A stretch of DNA of 18,069 bases from a bacterium UBA2219. GTDB lineage: Bacteria > Desulfobacterota > Deferrimicrobia > Deferrimicrobiales > Deferrimicrobiaceae. Below the pieces are notes generated by a model. The model ran no database searches. It was not told the DNA's origin and was given only the letters and a program-made list of their open reading frames with translations. Both the position numbers and the translations under genes were made by a program. The DNA is taken from NCBI GenBank assembly GCA_002327765.1, contig DCUH01000087.1, forward strand, positions 1 to 18,069, given 5' to 3'. This document shows, piece after piece, positions 1 to 5,832 of this stretch. The first letter of the stretch is position 1. Each line of letters begins with the position of its first letter.

Positions 1-22
1 CTGCCAACTGAGCTACGTGGGC
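1..22 (-). tRNA. 5' end of a tRNA, probably tRNA-Thr (cut by window edge)
   Basis: Read on the minus strand, these bases give an acceptor 5' strand GCCCACG followed by TAGCTCAGTTGG, a standard D-arm start. The anticodon lies outside the window, so the amino acid cannot be read. Threonine is inferred from order: Thr(TGT)-Tyr(GTA)-Gly(TCC)-Thr is the classic cluster that precedes tuf in E. coli and many other proteobacteria. It follows tRNA-Gly by 28 bases on the same strand, so the two are probably one transcript. Confidence 0.72.
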
Positions 23-50
23 GATATGAGAGCCTTTCCCCTAAAAAAAA

Positions 51-126
51 TGGAGCGGGCGACGGGAATCGAACCCGCGACCAACAGCTTGGAAGGCTGT
101 GACTCTGCCAACTGAGTTACGCCCGC
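51..126 (-). tRNA. tRNA-Gly (anticodon TCC)
   Basis: A complete 76-base cloverleaf can be written on the minus strand. The acceptor pair is GCGGGCG/CGCCCGC, the anticodon arm ACAGC-CTTCCAA-GCTGT has TCC in the loop, the T-arm carries GGTTCGATTCC, and CCA is encoded at 51-53. It decodes GGA/GGG glycine codons. It is the third tRNA of the cluster. Immediately after the CCA the minus strand has a run of eight T (43-50), which with the GC-rich acceptor stem could cause some termination before the next tRNA. Confidence 0.96.
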
Positions 127-218
127 TTGTTCCGCAAACTATTGATGATACTCGATAGATTACAGCAGTCAAGCGGTTTTAAACACGATTTCCGGAACGC
201 CGTCCTCGTGCGGGAAAA

Positions 219-303
219 TGGTGGAGGGGGGAGGATTTGAACCTCCGTAGGCGATGCCAGCAGATTTACAGTCTGCCCCCTTTGGCCACTCGGGTACCCC
301 TCC
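219..303 (-). tRNA. tRNA-Tyr (anticodon GTA)
   Basis: The tRNA is 85 bases including an encoded CCA at 219-221. The acceptor strands are GGAGGGG and CCCCTCC, the anticodon arm is GCAGA-CTGTAAA-TCTGC with GTA in the loop, and the extra arm is long (class II), as expected for bacterial tRNA-Tyr. It lies 92 bases upstream of tRNA-Gly on the same strand. A candidate promoter with a perfect -35 box lies at 386-413, so Tyr-Gly-Thr (and presumably tuf beyond the window) may be transcribed from there. Confidence 0.96.
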
Positions 304-385
304 ACGCGCGCGACCCGTGAACAGGCGCGGACTTTCGACCGACTTCGGCTTGCAAAGAACTGCCCCGCATTCGAAAGAAAGTAGA

Positions 386-413
386 ATTACCATGTCGCCG
401 AGAGACATGTCAA
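386..413 (-). promoter_or_regulatory. Candidate sigma-70 promoter for the tRNA-Tyr/Gly/Thr unit
   Basis: On the minus strand there is a perfect -35 box TTGACA (408-413), a 16-base spacer and a -10 box GGTAAT (386-391, four of six consensus bases). A 16-base spacer is common in stable-RNA promoters. The tRNA-Tyr 5' end is about 75 bases downstream of the expected start. An inverted repeat CATGTC/GACATG (391-409) lies across the spacer and could be an operator, or chance. Confidence 0.5.
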
Positions 414-417
414 TACC

Positions 418-447
418 TTGATTACCGGGCCCATATCGTGATGTAAC
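418..447 (+). promoter_or_regulatory. Weak candidate promoter for the lipoprotein gene
   Basis: The plus strand has TTGATT (418-423), an 18-base spacer and TGTAAC (442-447), each matching four of six consensus bases. It is the best match in the 207-base gap ahead of the gene at 511. It lies back-to-back with the minus-strand tRNA promoter candidate, so the gap would act as a divergent regulatory region. Evidence is weak. Confidence 0.28.
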
Positions 448-510
448 AAAAAGAAGCGCCGCCCGGCCGCGCATCGACCGACCGCCCCGGGATCGGCAGC
501 AGGAGGGAAA

Positions 511-1059
511 ATGAGAAGATTCCTCGCGGGACTGCCGCCGGCGATATGCGTCTGCCTCCTTTGCGCCTGCTCCACCTCCCACGAACTGGCGAAGCAGACC
601 GCCTACGACGAACTGGTGAAATACCATGCGCCGAAGACGGAAATCATCTACCTCGACGATATTCCCGAGAACACGGTCTTGGGCGCCAACATTACCGAAT
701 TGATAAATGCCAGACAGTTATCGAAATCGGATTCCTTTACCGGTTACGACATATATTCCATTTCCGATGATGCAAACAGAAGAATCGGAACAATAATGCA
801 TCACCATTACAGGAAATACTACAAGATCACCGTACCTGTAGCAAAAACTAAAGTTGGTAATGTAACTCGCATAATTGAAGACCCGGACAACAAAATGGCG
901 ACAGTTGCATATACGATAATCCTGGAGCCGATAGAACCGTATTATACGAAATTATGCATCGATGCGGCCTGCAGTTACTATGGCGAAGGGCTGAAGAAAA
1001 CAAGCCACAAGAATATTTTCTTCAAGCAGGTCGGCACGGAGTGGAAAATCGAACGATGA
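511..1059 (+). CDS. Orphan outer-membrane-type lipoprotein, function unknown
   Basis: This is a 182-residue protein I do not recognise. Residues 1-19 form a signal peptide with a basic start (MRRF) and hydrophobic core, ending in lipobox L17-C18-A19-C20, so C20 is the likely lipidated residue; S21 at +2 suggests outer-membrane sorting. No enzyme motif is visible. The mature part is rich in beta-prone Ile/Tyr/Thr runs, with a HHHYRKYY cluster near residue 95 and two cysteines (in CIDAAC) near the end. The start is supported by AGGAGG four bases upstream of ATG. The base composition is odd: I counted 94 G or C in the 240 bases 721-960 (39%), while the first 150 bases of the gene are GC-rich like the neighbours. 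The gene lies antisense between two tRNAs, and its stop is three bases from the 3' CCA of tRNA-Thr. Horizontal origin is likely. The coding call is strong; function is unknown. Confidence 0.85.
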   Translation: MRRFLAGLPPAICVCLLCACSTSHELAKQTAYDELVKYHAPKTEIIYLDDIPENTVLGANITELINARQLSKSDSFTGYDIYSISDDANRRIGTIMHHHYRKYYKITVPVAKTKVGNVTRIIEDPDNKMATVAYTIILEPIEPYYTKLCIDAACSYYGEGLKKTSHKNIFFKQVGTEWKIER

Positions 1060-1062
1060 GAA

Positions 1063-1137
1063 TGGAGCCGACGAGAGGAATCGAACCTCCAACCATCTGA
1101 TTACAAATCAGACGCTCTACCTTTGAGCTACGTCGGC
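1063..1137 (-). tRNA. tRNA-Thr (anticodon TGT)
   Basis: A 75-base cloverleaf with encoded CCA (1063-1065). The acceptor strands are GCCGACG and CGTCGGC, the anticodon arm TCTGA-TTTGTAA-TCAGA has TGT in the loop, and the T-arm is GGAGG-TTCGATT-CCTCT. It is the counterpart of the first tRNA of thrU-tyrU-glyT-thrT-tufB in E. coli, but here 759 bases carrying a reverse-oriented lipoprotein gene separate it from tRNA-Tyr. It starts 58 bases after the stop of rlmB on the same strand, so co-transcription with the ispG operon is possible. No intrinsic terminator is visible just after it, so read-through would be antisense to the lipoprotein gene. Confidence 0.96.
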
Positions 1138-1167
1138 TTGACGCGGTCCCGTTTCCCCTTCCCAACC

Positions 1168-1199
1168 ATTATCTCGCACGATTCCCCTTGCAAAGTCAA
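1168..1199 (-). promoter_or_regulatory. Possible promoter for tRNA-Thr(TGT)
   Basis: The minus strand has TTGACT (1194-1199) and GATAAT (1168-1173), both five of six matches, but with a 20-base spacer, which is longer than normal. The -35 box overlaps the rlmB stop codon. The start would be about 24 bases before the tRNA. The long spacer makes this uncertain; read-through from rlmB is the alternative. Confidence 0.3.
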
Positions 1200-1939
1200 C
1201 GGCTTTCCGGTGATTTCCCCAGGGAAAAGGCGAAGATGCCGGCCGCCACGGAGACGTTCAGCGAATCCATGCCGGGGGCCATGCCGATCCGCAACGCCCC
1301 GTCGCACTTCTCCAGCGCCAGGCGCCGGATCCCCTTCTCCTCGCTCCCGAGGACGACCGCGGTCCTCTTCGCCGGCTCGAAACCCGGAAGGTCGGTCCCC
1401 GACTTCCCTTCCGCCGCGTACACCCAGAAACCGGATTCCTGGAGCCGTTCGATCGCCCGGACGAGGTTCTTCACCTGCACGACGGGAACGTGCGCGGCCG
1501 CGCCGGCGGACGCGCGGAAGACCGCGCCCGTCACGGGACAGGAGCGGTCGGCGGGGATCACCACCCCGTCGAAGGAGAAGGCCCGGGCGCTCCTCAGGAT
1601 GGCCCCCAGGTTCTGGGGGTCGGTGACGCCGTCGAGCAGGAACGCCCTCGACGTTTCCGGGAGCGAGGCGATCCAGTCCTCGATATCGGCATACCGGAAC
1701 TCCGCGATCTCCGCCGCGATGCCGCCGCCTTCCCTTTCGCCGGTCCTGCGCTCCCACTCCTCCTTCGAGCAGGAAAGGCAGGGAAGCGACAGCTCCCGTG
1801 CCCTCCGCTCGATCCCCGCCCGGACGTCGGTTGCCACCGCGGCGGACAGGAGAACCTTCCTCGCCCCCTGCGTCTTCGACTCGAGCAGTTCCTCGACGGG
1901 GTGCCTGCCGGTCACCCAGATGGCGGGGTCCCGCGTCAT
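1196..1939 (-). CDS. rlmB: 23S rRNA 2'-O-methylguanosine methyltransferase (RlmB/TrmH, SpoU family)
   Basis: This 247-residue protein, near the usual RlmB length of about 243, transfers a methyl group from SAM to a ribose 2'-OH in 23S rRNA (G2251 by E. coli RlmB). An N-terminal substrate-binding part starts WVTGRHPVEELL (residues 8-19). The SpoU knot domain carries motif 1 DGVTDPQNLGAILRSA (103-118) with the catalytic-type Asn110 and Arg116, motif 2 VVLGSEEKGIRR (195-206), and motif 3 MAPGMDSLNVSVAAG (220-234), which form the trefoil-knot SAM site. The ATG overlaps the pyrF stop as ATGA, so the two are translationally coupled in the ispG-proS-pyrF-rlmB operon. RlmB is favoured over other TrmH relatives by length and by the GRHPVEELL start; the exact target base is inferred. 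Confidence 0.92.
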   Translation of the reverse strand: MTRDPAIWVTGRHPVEELLESKTQGARKVLLSAAVATDVRAGIERRARELSLPCLSCSKEEWERRTGEREGGGIAAEIAEFRYADIEDWIASLPETSRAFLLDGVTDPQNLGAILRSARAFSFDGVVIPADRSCPVTGAVFRASAGAAAHVPVVQVKNLVRAIERLQESGFWVYAAEGKSGTDLPGFEPAKRTAVVLGSEEKGIRRLALEKCDGALRIGMAPGMDSLNVSVAAGIFAFSLGKSPESR

Positions 1940-2643
1940 GCCGCCCCCCCCGCCGCCCCGCGGCGCATCTCCACCGCGAACTCCCGGGCGGCTGCCGCGG
2001 GGTCCTTCGCCCGGGTGATGGGGCGCCCGACGACGATGTAGTCCGCGCCGCGCCCCGTGGCTTCCGAGGGGGTCACCACGCGCTTCTGGTCGCCGGCCTC
2101 GCCGCCGGGCATGCGCACCCCCGGCGTGACCAGGACGACGCCCTTCCCGAGGCGCTCGCGCACGGCCGCGACCTCCTCCGCCGAGCAGACGATCCCGCCG
2201 ATCCCCGACGAGACCGCCAGGTCGGCCAACCGGAGCACCGCGTCTTTCGCCCCGAAAGAGAACCCTACGTCGGCCAGGTCGGCGTCGTCCAGGCTCGTCA
2301 GGACCGTCACGGCGAGGAGGGTCGTTCCGGTTCCCGCCGCCGCCTCCGCCGCCGCGGCGAGCATCGCCCTGCCGCCCGAGGCGTGCACGGTGGCGAACCG
2401 CACCCCCAGGTCCGCGGCCGAGCGGACCGCCCCGGCGACGGTATTCGGGATGTCGTGGAACTTCAGGTCGAGGAAGACGCCGTACCCCTCCTTCCGGATG
2501 GCCCGGACCAGTTCCGGGCCGCCCCGGGGGAAGAGCTCCATCCCCACCTTGAACATGCCGACCTCTCCCGAAAGCGACTTCACGGCCGATAGCGCTTTTT
2601 CGGGCGAGTCGGTGTCGAGGGCGACGATGATCCGGTCTTTCAT
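1936..2643 (-). CDS. pyrF: Orotidine 5'-phosphate decarboxylase
   Basis: This 235-residue cytosolic enzyme decarboxylates OMP to UMP, the last step of de novo UMP synthesis. The catalytic tetrad region is clear: D10 (VALD), K32 (FKVG) and the hallmark D59-L-K61-F-H-D64 in LDLKFHDIPNT. The phosphate-binding part is TPGVR (173-177) and ADYIVVGRPITRAKDP (200-215). Length is normal for the short bacterial class. The frame is open much farther upstream, but the start is set by the ATGA overlap with the proS stop and by the conserved opening MKDRIIVALD. The 3' end overlaps rlmB by four bases. Confidence 0.96.
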   Translation of the reverse strand: MKDRIIVALDTDSPEKALSAVKSLSGEVGMFKVGMELFPRGGPELVRAIRKEGYGVFLDLKFHDIPNTVAGAVRSAADLGVRFATVHASGGRAMLAAAAEAAAGTGTTLLAVTVLTSLDDADLADVGFSFGAKDAVLRLADLAVSSGIGGIVCSAEEVAAVRERLGKGVVLVTPGVRMPGGEAGDQKRVVTPSEATGRGADYIVVGRPITRAKDPAAAAREFAVEMRRGAAGGAA

Positions 2644-4370
2644 GCGGTGCACTCGGCCTTCTTTTCGGCGACCATCTTCAGGACCGCCTCCTCGAGCTTC
2701 GGCAGCTCTACCCGGACCGTCTCCCCTGTCCTGCGGTCGCGGAGCTCGCCGAAGCCGGCGGCGACGTTCTTCTCGCCCAGGGTGACGCGCACGGGGATCC
2801 CGACGAGGTCGGCGTCCTTGAACTTGATCCCCGGCCGCTCCTCCCGGTCGTCGAGCAGGACCTCCACCCCCTTCGCGTCCAGACCGGCGGCCAGCGTTTC
2901 CGCCGCCGCCGCAACGTCCGCGTTCTTCACGTTGACCGGGATGATGGTGACCTCGAACGGCGCGATGGAGATCGGCCAGACCATCCCGTCGCCGTCGTGG
3001 TGCTGCTCGATCGCGGCCGCGGCGGTGCGCCCGACCCCGATCCCGTAGCACCCCATCGCGACGACCTGCTCGCGGCCGTCGGCGTCGAGGCAGACGGCGT
3101 GCAGCTTCTCGCTGTATTTGGTCCCCAGCCGGAAGACGTGCCCGACCTCGATCCCGCGGGAAACGCGCAACTCCGCGCCGCACCGCGGACAGGGGTCGCC
3201 TTCGCGGACCATGCGCAGGTCGGCGTACGCCTCGGGAGAGAAGTCCCTCCCGGGGACGACGTCGACCAGGTGGGCGTCCTTCTCGTTGGCCCCGGTCGCG
3301 CCGGAGGCGATCGAACGGACGGAATGGTCCGCGATCGTCCGGACGGCGAGCCCGACCGGGCCGGCGAAGCCGGAGGGCGCCCCGGTGACCGCCCTTACGG
3401 TCGGCTCCTCGGCCAGCCGCACCCACTCGGCCCCCAGGCGGTTCTTCACCTTGATCTCATTGATCTCGTGGGCCCCGGAAACCAGGACGGCGACGTTCCC
3501 CACCGAGGTTTCGAAGAGCAGCGTCTTGATCAGCGCCCCCGGCGCGATCCCAAGGAACCCCGACACCTCCTCGATGGTCCGCTTTTCGGGGGTTTCCACC
3601 TTGCGGGCGGCGCCCGCGTCCCGCGACCCCACGGTCCCCTCCGCGGGCACGGGGCACTCCGCCTTCTCGACGTTCGCCCCGTAACTGCAGGAAGCGCAGG
3701 AGACGATCGCGTCCTCGCCGGAGTCGGCGATCACCATGAACTCGTGCGAGCTCGACCCGCCGATGTTCCCGGTGTCGGCCTCGACGGCCCGGAAGTCGAG
3801 CCCCATCCGGCGGAAGATCCGGCAGTACGCCTCGTACATCTTCCGGTACGACTCCTTCGCCCCCTCTTCGTCCGCGTCGAAGGAGTAGGCGTCCTTCATG
3901 AAGAACTCGCGCCCCCGCATCAGCCCGAAGCGCGGCCGGATCTCGTCCCGGAACTTGTCCTGGATCTGGTAGAGGTTCAGCGGGAGCTGGCGGTACGACC
4001 TCACCAGGCGCCGGACGAGGTCGGTGACCACCTCCTCGTGGGTGGGGCCCAGGCAGAACTCCCGGTCGGCCCGGTCCTTGAAGCGCAGAAGCTCCTTCCC
4101 GTAGGCGTCCCACCGCCCGCTCTCCTTCCACAGCTCGGAAGGGATCACCGCGGGCATCAGCACCTCCTGGGCGCCCGCCCGGTCCATCTCCTCCCGGAGG
4201 ATCCGCTCCACCTTGCGCAGGACCCTCAGCCCCGCGGGCAGGTAGGTGTAGATCCCGGAGGCGACCTTCTGAATGAAGCCGCCGCGCAGCATCAGCCGGT
4301 GGCTCACGACCTCCGCGTCGGACGGCGTCTCCTTTGTGGTGGGCATCAGATACTGGGTGTACCGGATCAC
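2640..4370 (-). CDS. proS: Prolyl-tRNA synthetase, bacterial type with editing domain
   Basis: This 576-residue class II synthetase charges tRNA-Pro. The order of parts is: catalytic core with motif 1 region (about 45-80), FCLGPTHEEVVTDL (105-118), motif 2 RDEIRPRFGLMRGREFFMKD (141-160) and motif 3 GCYGIGVGRT (440-449); an inserted INS/YbaK-type editing domain between motifs 2 and 3 (about 255-380), with K282 in LIKTLLF and the signature GATGANEKDAHLVDV; and a C-terminal anticodon-binding domain from about 470. This is the ProS1 architecture, able to clear mischarged Ala-tRNA-Pro. The start is GTG, preceded by AAAGGAG six bases upstream, and overlaps the ispG stop as GTGA. A CPRC pair lies near residue 394. 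It is the second gene of the operon. Confidence 0.97.
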   Translation of the reverse strand: MIRYTQYLMPTTKETPSDAEVVSHRLMLRGGFIQKVASGIYTYLPAGLRVLRKVERILREEMDRAGAQEVLMPAVIPSELWKESGRWDAYGKELLRFKDRADREFCLGPTHEEVVTDLVRRLVRSYRQLPLNLYQIQDKFRDEIRPRFGLMRGREFFMKDAYSFDADEEGAKESYRKMYEAYCRIFRRMGLDFRAVEADTGNIGGSSSHEFMVIADSGEDAIVSCASCSYGANVEKAECPVPAEGTVGSRDAGAARKVETPEKRTIEEVSGFLGIAPGALIKTLLFETSVGNVAVLVSGAHEINEIKVKNRLGAEWVRLAEEPTVRAVTGAPSGFAGPVGLAVRTIADHSVRSIASGATGANEKDAHLVDVVPGRDFSPEAYADLRMVREGDPCPRCGAELRVSRGIEVGHVFRLGTKYSEKLHAVCLDADGREQVVAMGCYGIGVGRTAAAAIEQHHDGDGMVWPISIAPFEVTIIPVNVKNADVAAAAETLAAGLDAKGVEVLLDDREERPGIKFKDADLVGIPVRVTLGEKNVAAGFGELRDRRTGETVRVELPKLEEAVLKMVAEKKAECTA

Positions 4371-5443
4371 GTTGCGCTCCTTTGGCGGCCGGCCAGCCTC
4401 CGCGCCATGCGGACGACCTCGGCGACGATGTCTTTCTCCTTCACCTTGCGGACGACCTCCCCTTTAAGGAAGATCACCCCTTCCCCTTTTCCCCCGGCGA
4501 CCCCGACGTCGGCCTCCCGCGCCTCGCCGGGGCCGTTGACGGCGCATCCCATCACGGCGACTTTCAGAGGGGCCCGCAGGGACGAGAGGCGCCGCTCGAC
4601 CTCCGCGGCGATCGCCGCGACGTCGATGGCGGCCCTGCCGCAGGTCGGGCAGGAGACGAATTCCGGCCCACGGCTCCTCAGCCCCAAGCTTTTCAGGATC
4701 TCCCACCCCACCCGGACCTCTTCCTCCGGCGGCCCGGTGAGGGAGACCCGGATGGAGTCGCCGATCCCCTCGGCCAGCAGCGTCCCGATCCCGACGGCGG
4801 ACTTGACCGTTCCCGAAAAGGCCGTTCCCGCCTCCGTGACGCCGACGTGCAGCGGGTAGTCGAACCGGCGCGAGAACAGGCGGTACGCGTCGATCGTCGT
4901 GGCGACCCCGGAGGCCTTCAGGGAAAACTTGAGCGCGCGGAACCGGGCCTTCTCGCAGATCCTCACGTACCGGGCTGCGCTCGCGACGAGCGCCTCGGCC
5001 GTCGGCCCGCCGTAGCGGGCCAGGAGGTCCCTCTCCACGGAGCCGGAATTCACCCCGATACGCACCGGGATCCCGTTCGCCCGGGCGGCCCGCAGCACCT
5101 CGATCGTCCTCTTCTCCCCCCCGATGTTCCCGGGGTTGATCCGGAGAGCGGCCGCCCCCGCGTCGGCGCACGCGATCGCCAGCCGGTGGTCGAAATGGAT
5201 GTCGGCGATGACGGGGATCGGAGACCCCGCCCGGATTCTGCCGAACGCCGCAACCGCCGCCTCGTCCGGGACGGCGACGCGGACGATCTCGCACCCCGCC
5301 TTCGCGAGCGACCGGATCTGGGCCAGCGTCGCGCGGGCGTCGCGGGTGTCGGTGCTCGTCATGCTCTGGACGGATACGGGCGCTCCCCCGCCCACGGGCA
5401 CGCCGCCGACGCGGATTCGCCGGGTCTTCCTGCGTTCCTTCAT
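4367..5443 (-). CDS. ispG: 4-hydroxy-3-methylbut-2-enyl diphosphate synthase, IspG/GcpE
   Basis: This 358-residue iron-sulfur enzyme converts MEcPP to HMBPP in the MEP isoprenoid pathway. The N-terminal TIM barrel opens RKTRRIRVGGVPVGGG and contains SVQSMTSTDTRD and the MEcPP-binding stretch RINPGNIGGE (101-110). The [4Fe-4S] ligands are C265 and C268 in CPTCGR, C300 in GCAVNGPGE, and E307, with the same spacing as C270/C273/C305/E312 of E. coli IspG. The frame is open 11 codons farther up from a GTG at 5476, but the ATG at 5443 fits the family's usual start. Neither has a good Shine-Dalgarno. A TATAGT lies nine bases before the ATG, suggesting a near-leaderless mRNA. It is the first gene of the four-gene operon. 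Confidence 0.95.
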   Translation of the reverse strand: MKERRKTRRIRVGGVPVGGGAPVSVQSMTSTDTRDARATLAQIRSLAKAGCEIVRVAVPDEAAVAAFGRIRAGSPIPVIADIHFDHRLAIACADAGAAALRINPGNIGGEKRTIEVLRAARANGIPVRIGVNSGSVERDLLARYGGPTAEALVASAARYVRICEKARFRALKFSLKASGVATTIDAYRLFSRRFDYPLHVGVTEAGTAFSGTVKSAVGIGTLLAEGIGDSIRVSLTGPPEEEVRVGWEILKSLGLRSRGPEFVSCPTCGRAAIDVAAIAAEVERRLSSLRAPLKVAVMGCAVNGPGEAREADVGVAGGKGEGVIFLKGEVVRKVKEKDIVAEVVRMARRLAGRQRSAT

Positions 5444-5452
5444 GGGAGAAAT

Positions 5453-5482
5453 ACTATATGCGAGGCGACGCGCCACCGTCGA
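5453..5482 (-). promoter_or_regulatory. Candidate promoter giving a near-leaderless ispG mRNA
   Basis: The minus strand has TCGACG (5477-5482, four of six), an 18-base spacer and TATAGT (5453-5458, five of six). The -10 box ends nine bases before the ispG ATG, so the transcript would have at most a few leader bases. This agrees with the lack of a Shine-Dalgarno there. The weak -35 box limits confidence. Confidence 0.35.
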
Positions 5483-5526
5483 CGCAATTTTTTCCTGCGG
5501 CGGGGAGCGATGCGCGATCCGACGGC

Positions 5527-5542
5527 CCGGCCCGGGGGCCGG
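5527..5542 (-). terminator. GC-rich hairpin between pilus operon and ispG
   Basis: CCGGCC and GGCCGG form a perfect six-base stem around a four-base loop, ten bases downstream of the last pilus-operon gene stop. There is no T-run after it on the minus strand, so it is not a classic intrinsic terminator. It may mark the 3' end of the pilus transcript or only pause it. Confidence 0.3.
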
Positions 5543-5551
5543 ACGGTGAGG

Positions 5552-5815
5552 CTACCGGATCTCCGGCAGCCTCTTCCGGACCTCGGCGCCTTCGCCGGTG
5601 ACGTGGATTTCCCGGTCGCTTTCCCGGATCCGGTATACGCCGATCGGGGCGACGACGCGTTCCGAATTCTCTCCGATCAGGACCAGCCGACGACCTTCGA
5701 GAACGGCCCGCGTTCCGCCCGCAAGCGTGAATTCCTGCGCCGCGAAAGCCGCCGCGGCCGCAGCCAGCACGGTCGCGACCAGAAACGCCGCGATGAAGCC
5801 CTTCATTCTTCCCAC
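5552..5815 (-). CDS. Small exported protein, function unknown (last gene of pilus operon)
   Basis: About 87 residues from the GTG at 5815, or 84 from the ATG at 5806. AGGAGG lies 4 bases before the GTG and 13 before the ATG, so the GTG is preferred. MKGF is followed by a long hydrophobic Ala/Val/Leu stretch, and FAA-QEF is a plausible signal peptidase I site. About 60 mature residues remain, with a charged beta-prone pattern (TRAVLEGRRLVLIGEN, then EGAEVRKRLPEIR). I see no known domain and no cysteine. It follows the Ig-like lipoprotein by 17 bases on the same strand, so it is co-transcribed with the pilus genes. Its place after pilY1 recalls the small pilY2 of Pseudomonas, but no sequence similarity is claimed. 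Confidence 0.72.
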   Translation of the reverse strand: MGRMKGFIAAFLVATVLAAAAAAFAAQEFTLAGGTRAVLEGRRLVLIGENSERVVAPIGVYRIRESDREIHVTGEGAEVRKRLPEIR

Positions 5816-5832
5816 GTTCCCTCCTGGCGCCT

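Noticed and set aside
304..1062. Complete integrated element with att repeats at the tRNA genes
   Set aside because: No integrase and no clear direct repeat of the tRNA-Thr 3' end was found at the other side; similarity between tRNA T-arms explains the matches seen.
2997..4859. 620-codon open frame on the plus strand opposite proS and ispG
   Set aside because: Shadow of GC-rich coding DNA: the translation is Pro/Gly/Asp/Arg-rich without any domain, while the opposite strand encodes complete, motif-bearing proS and ispG.
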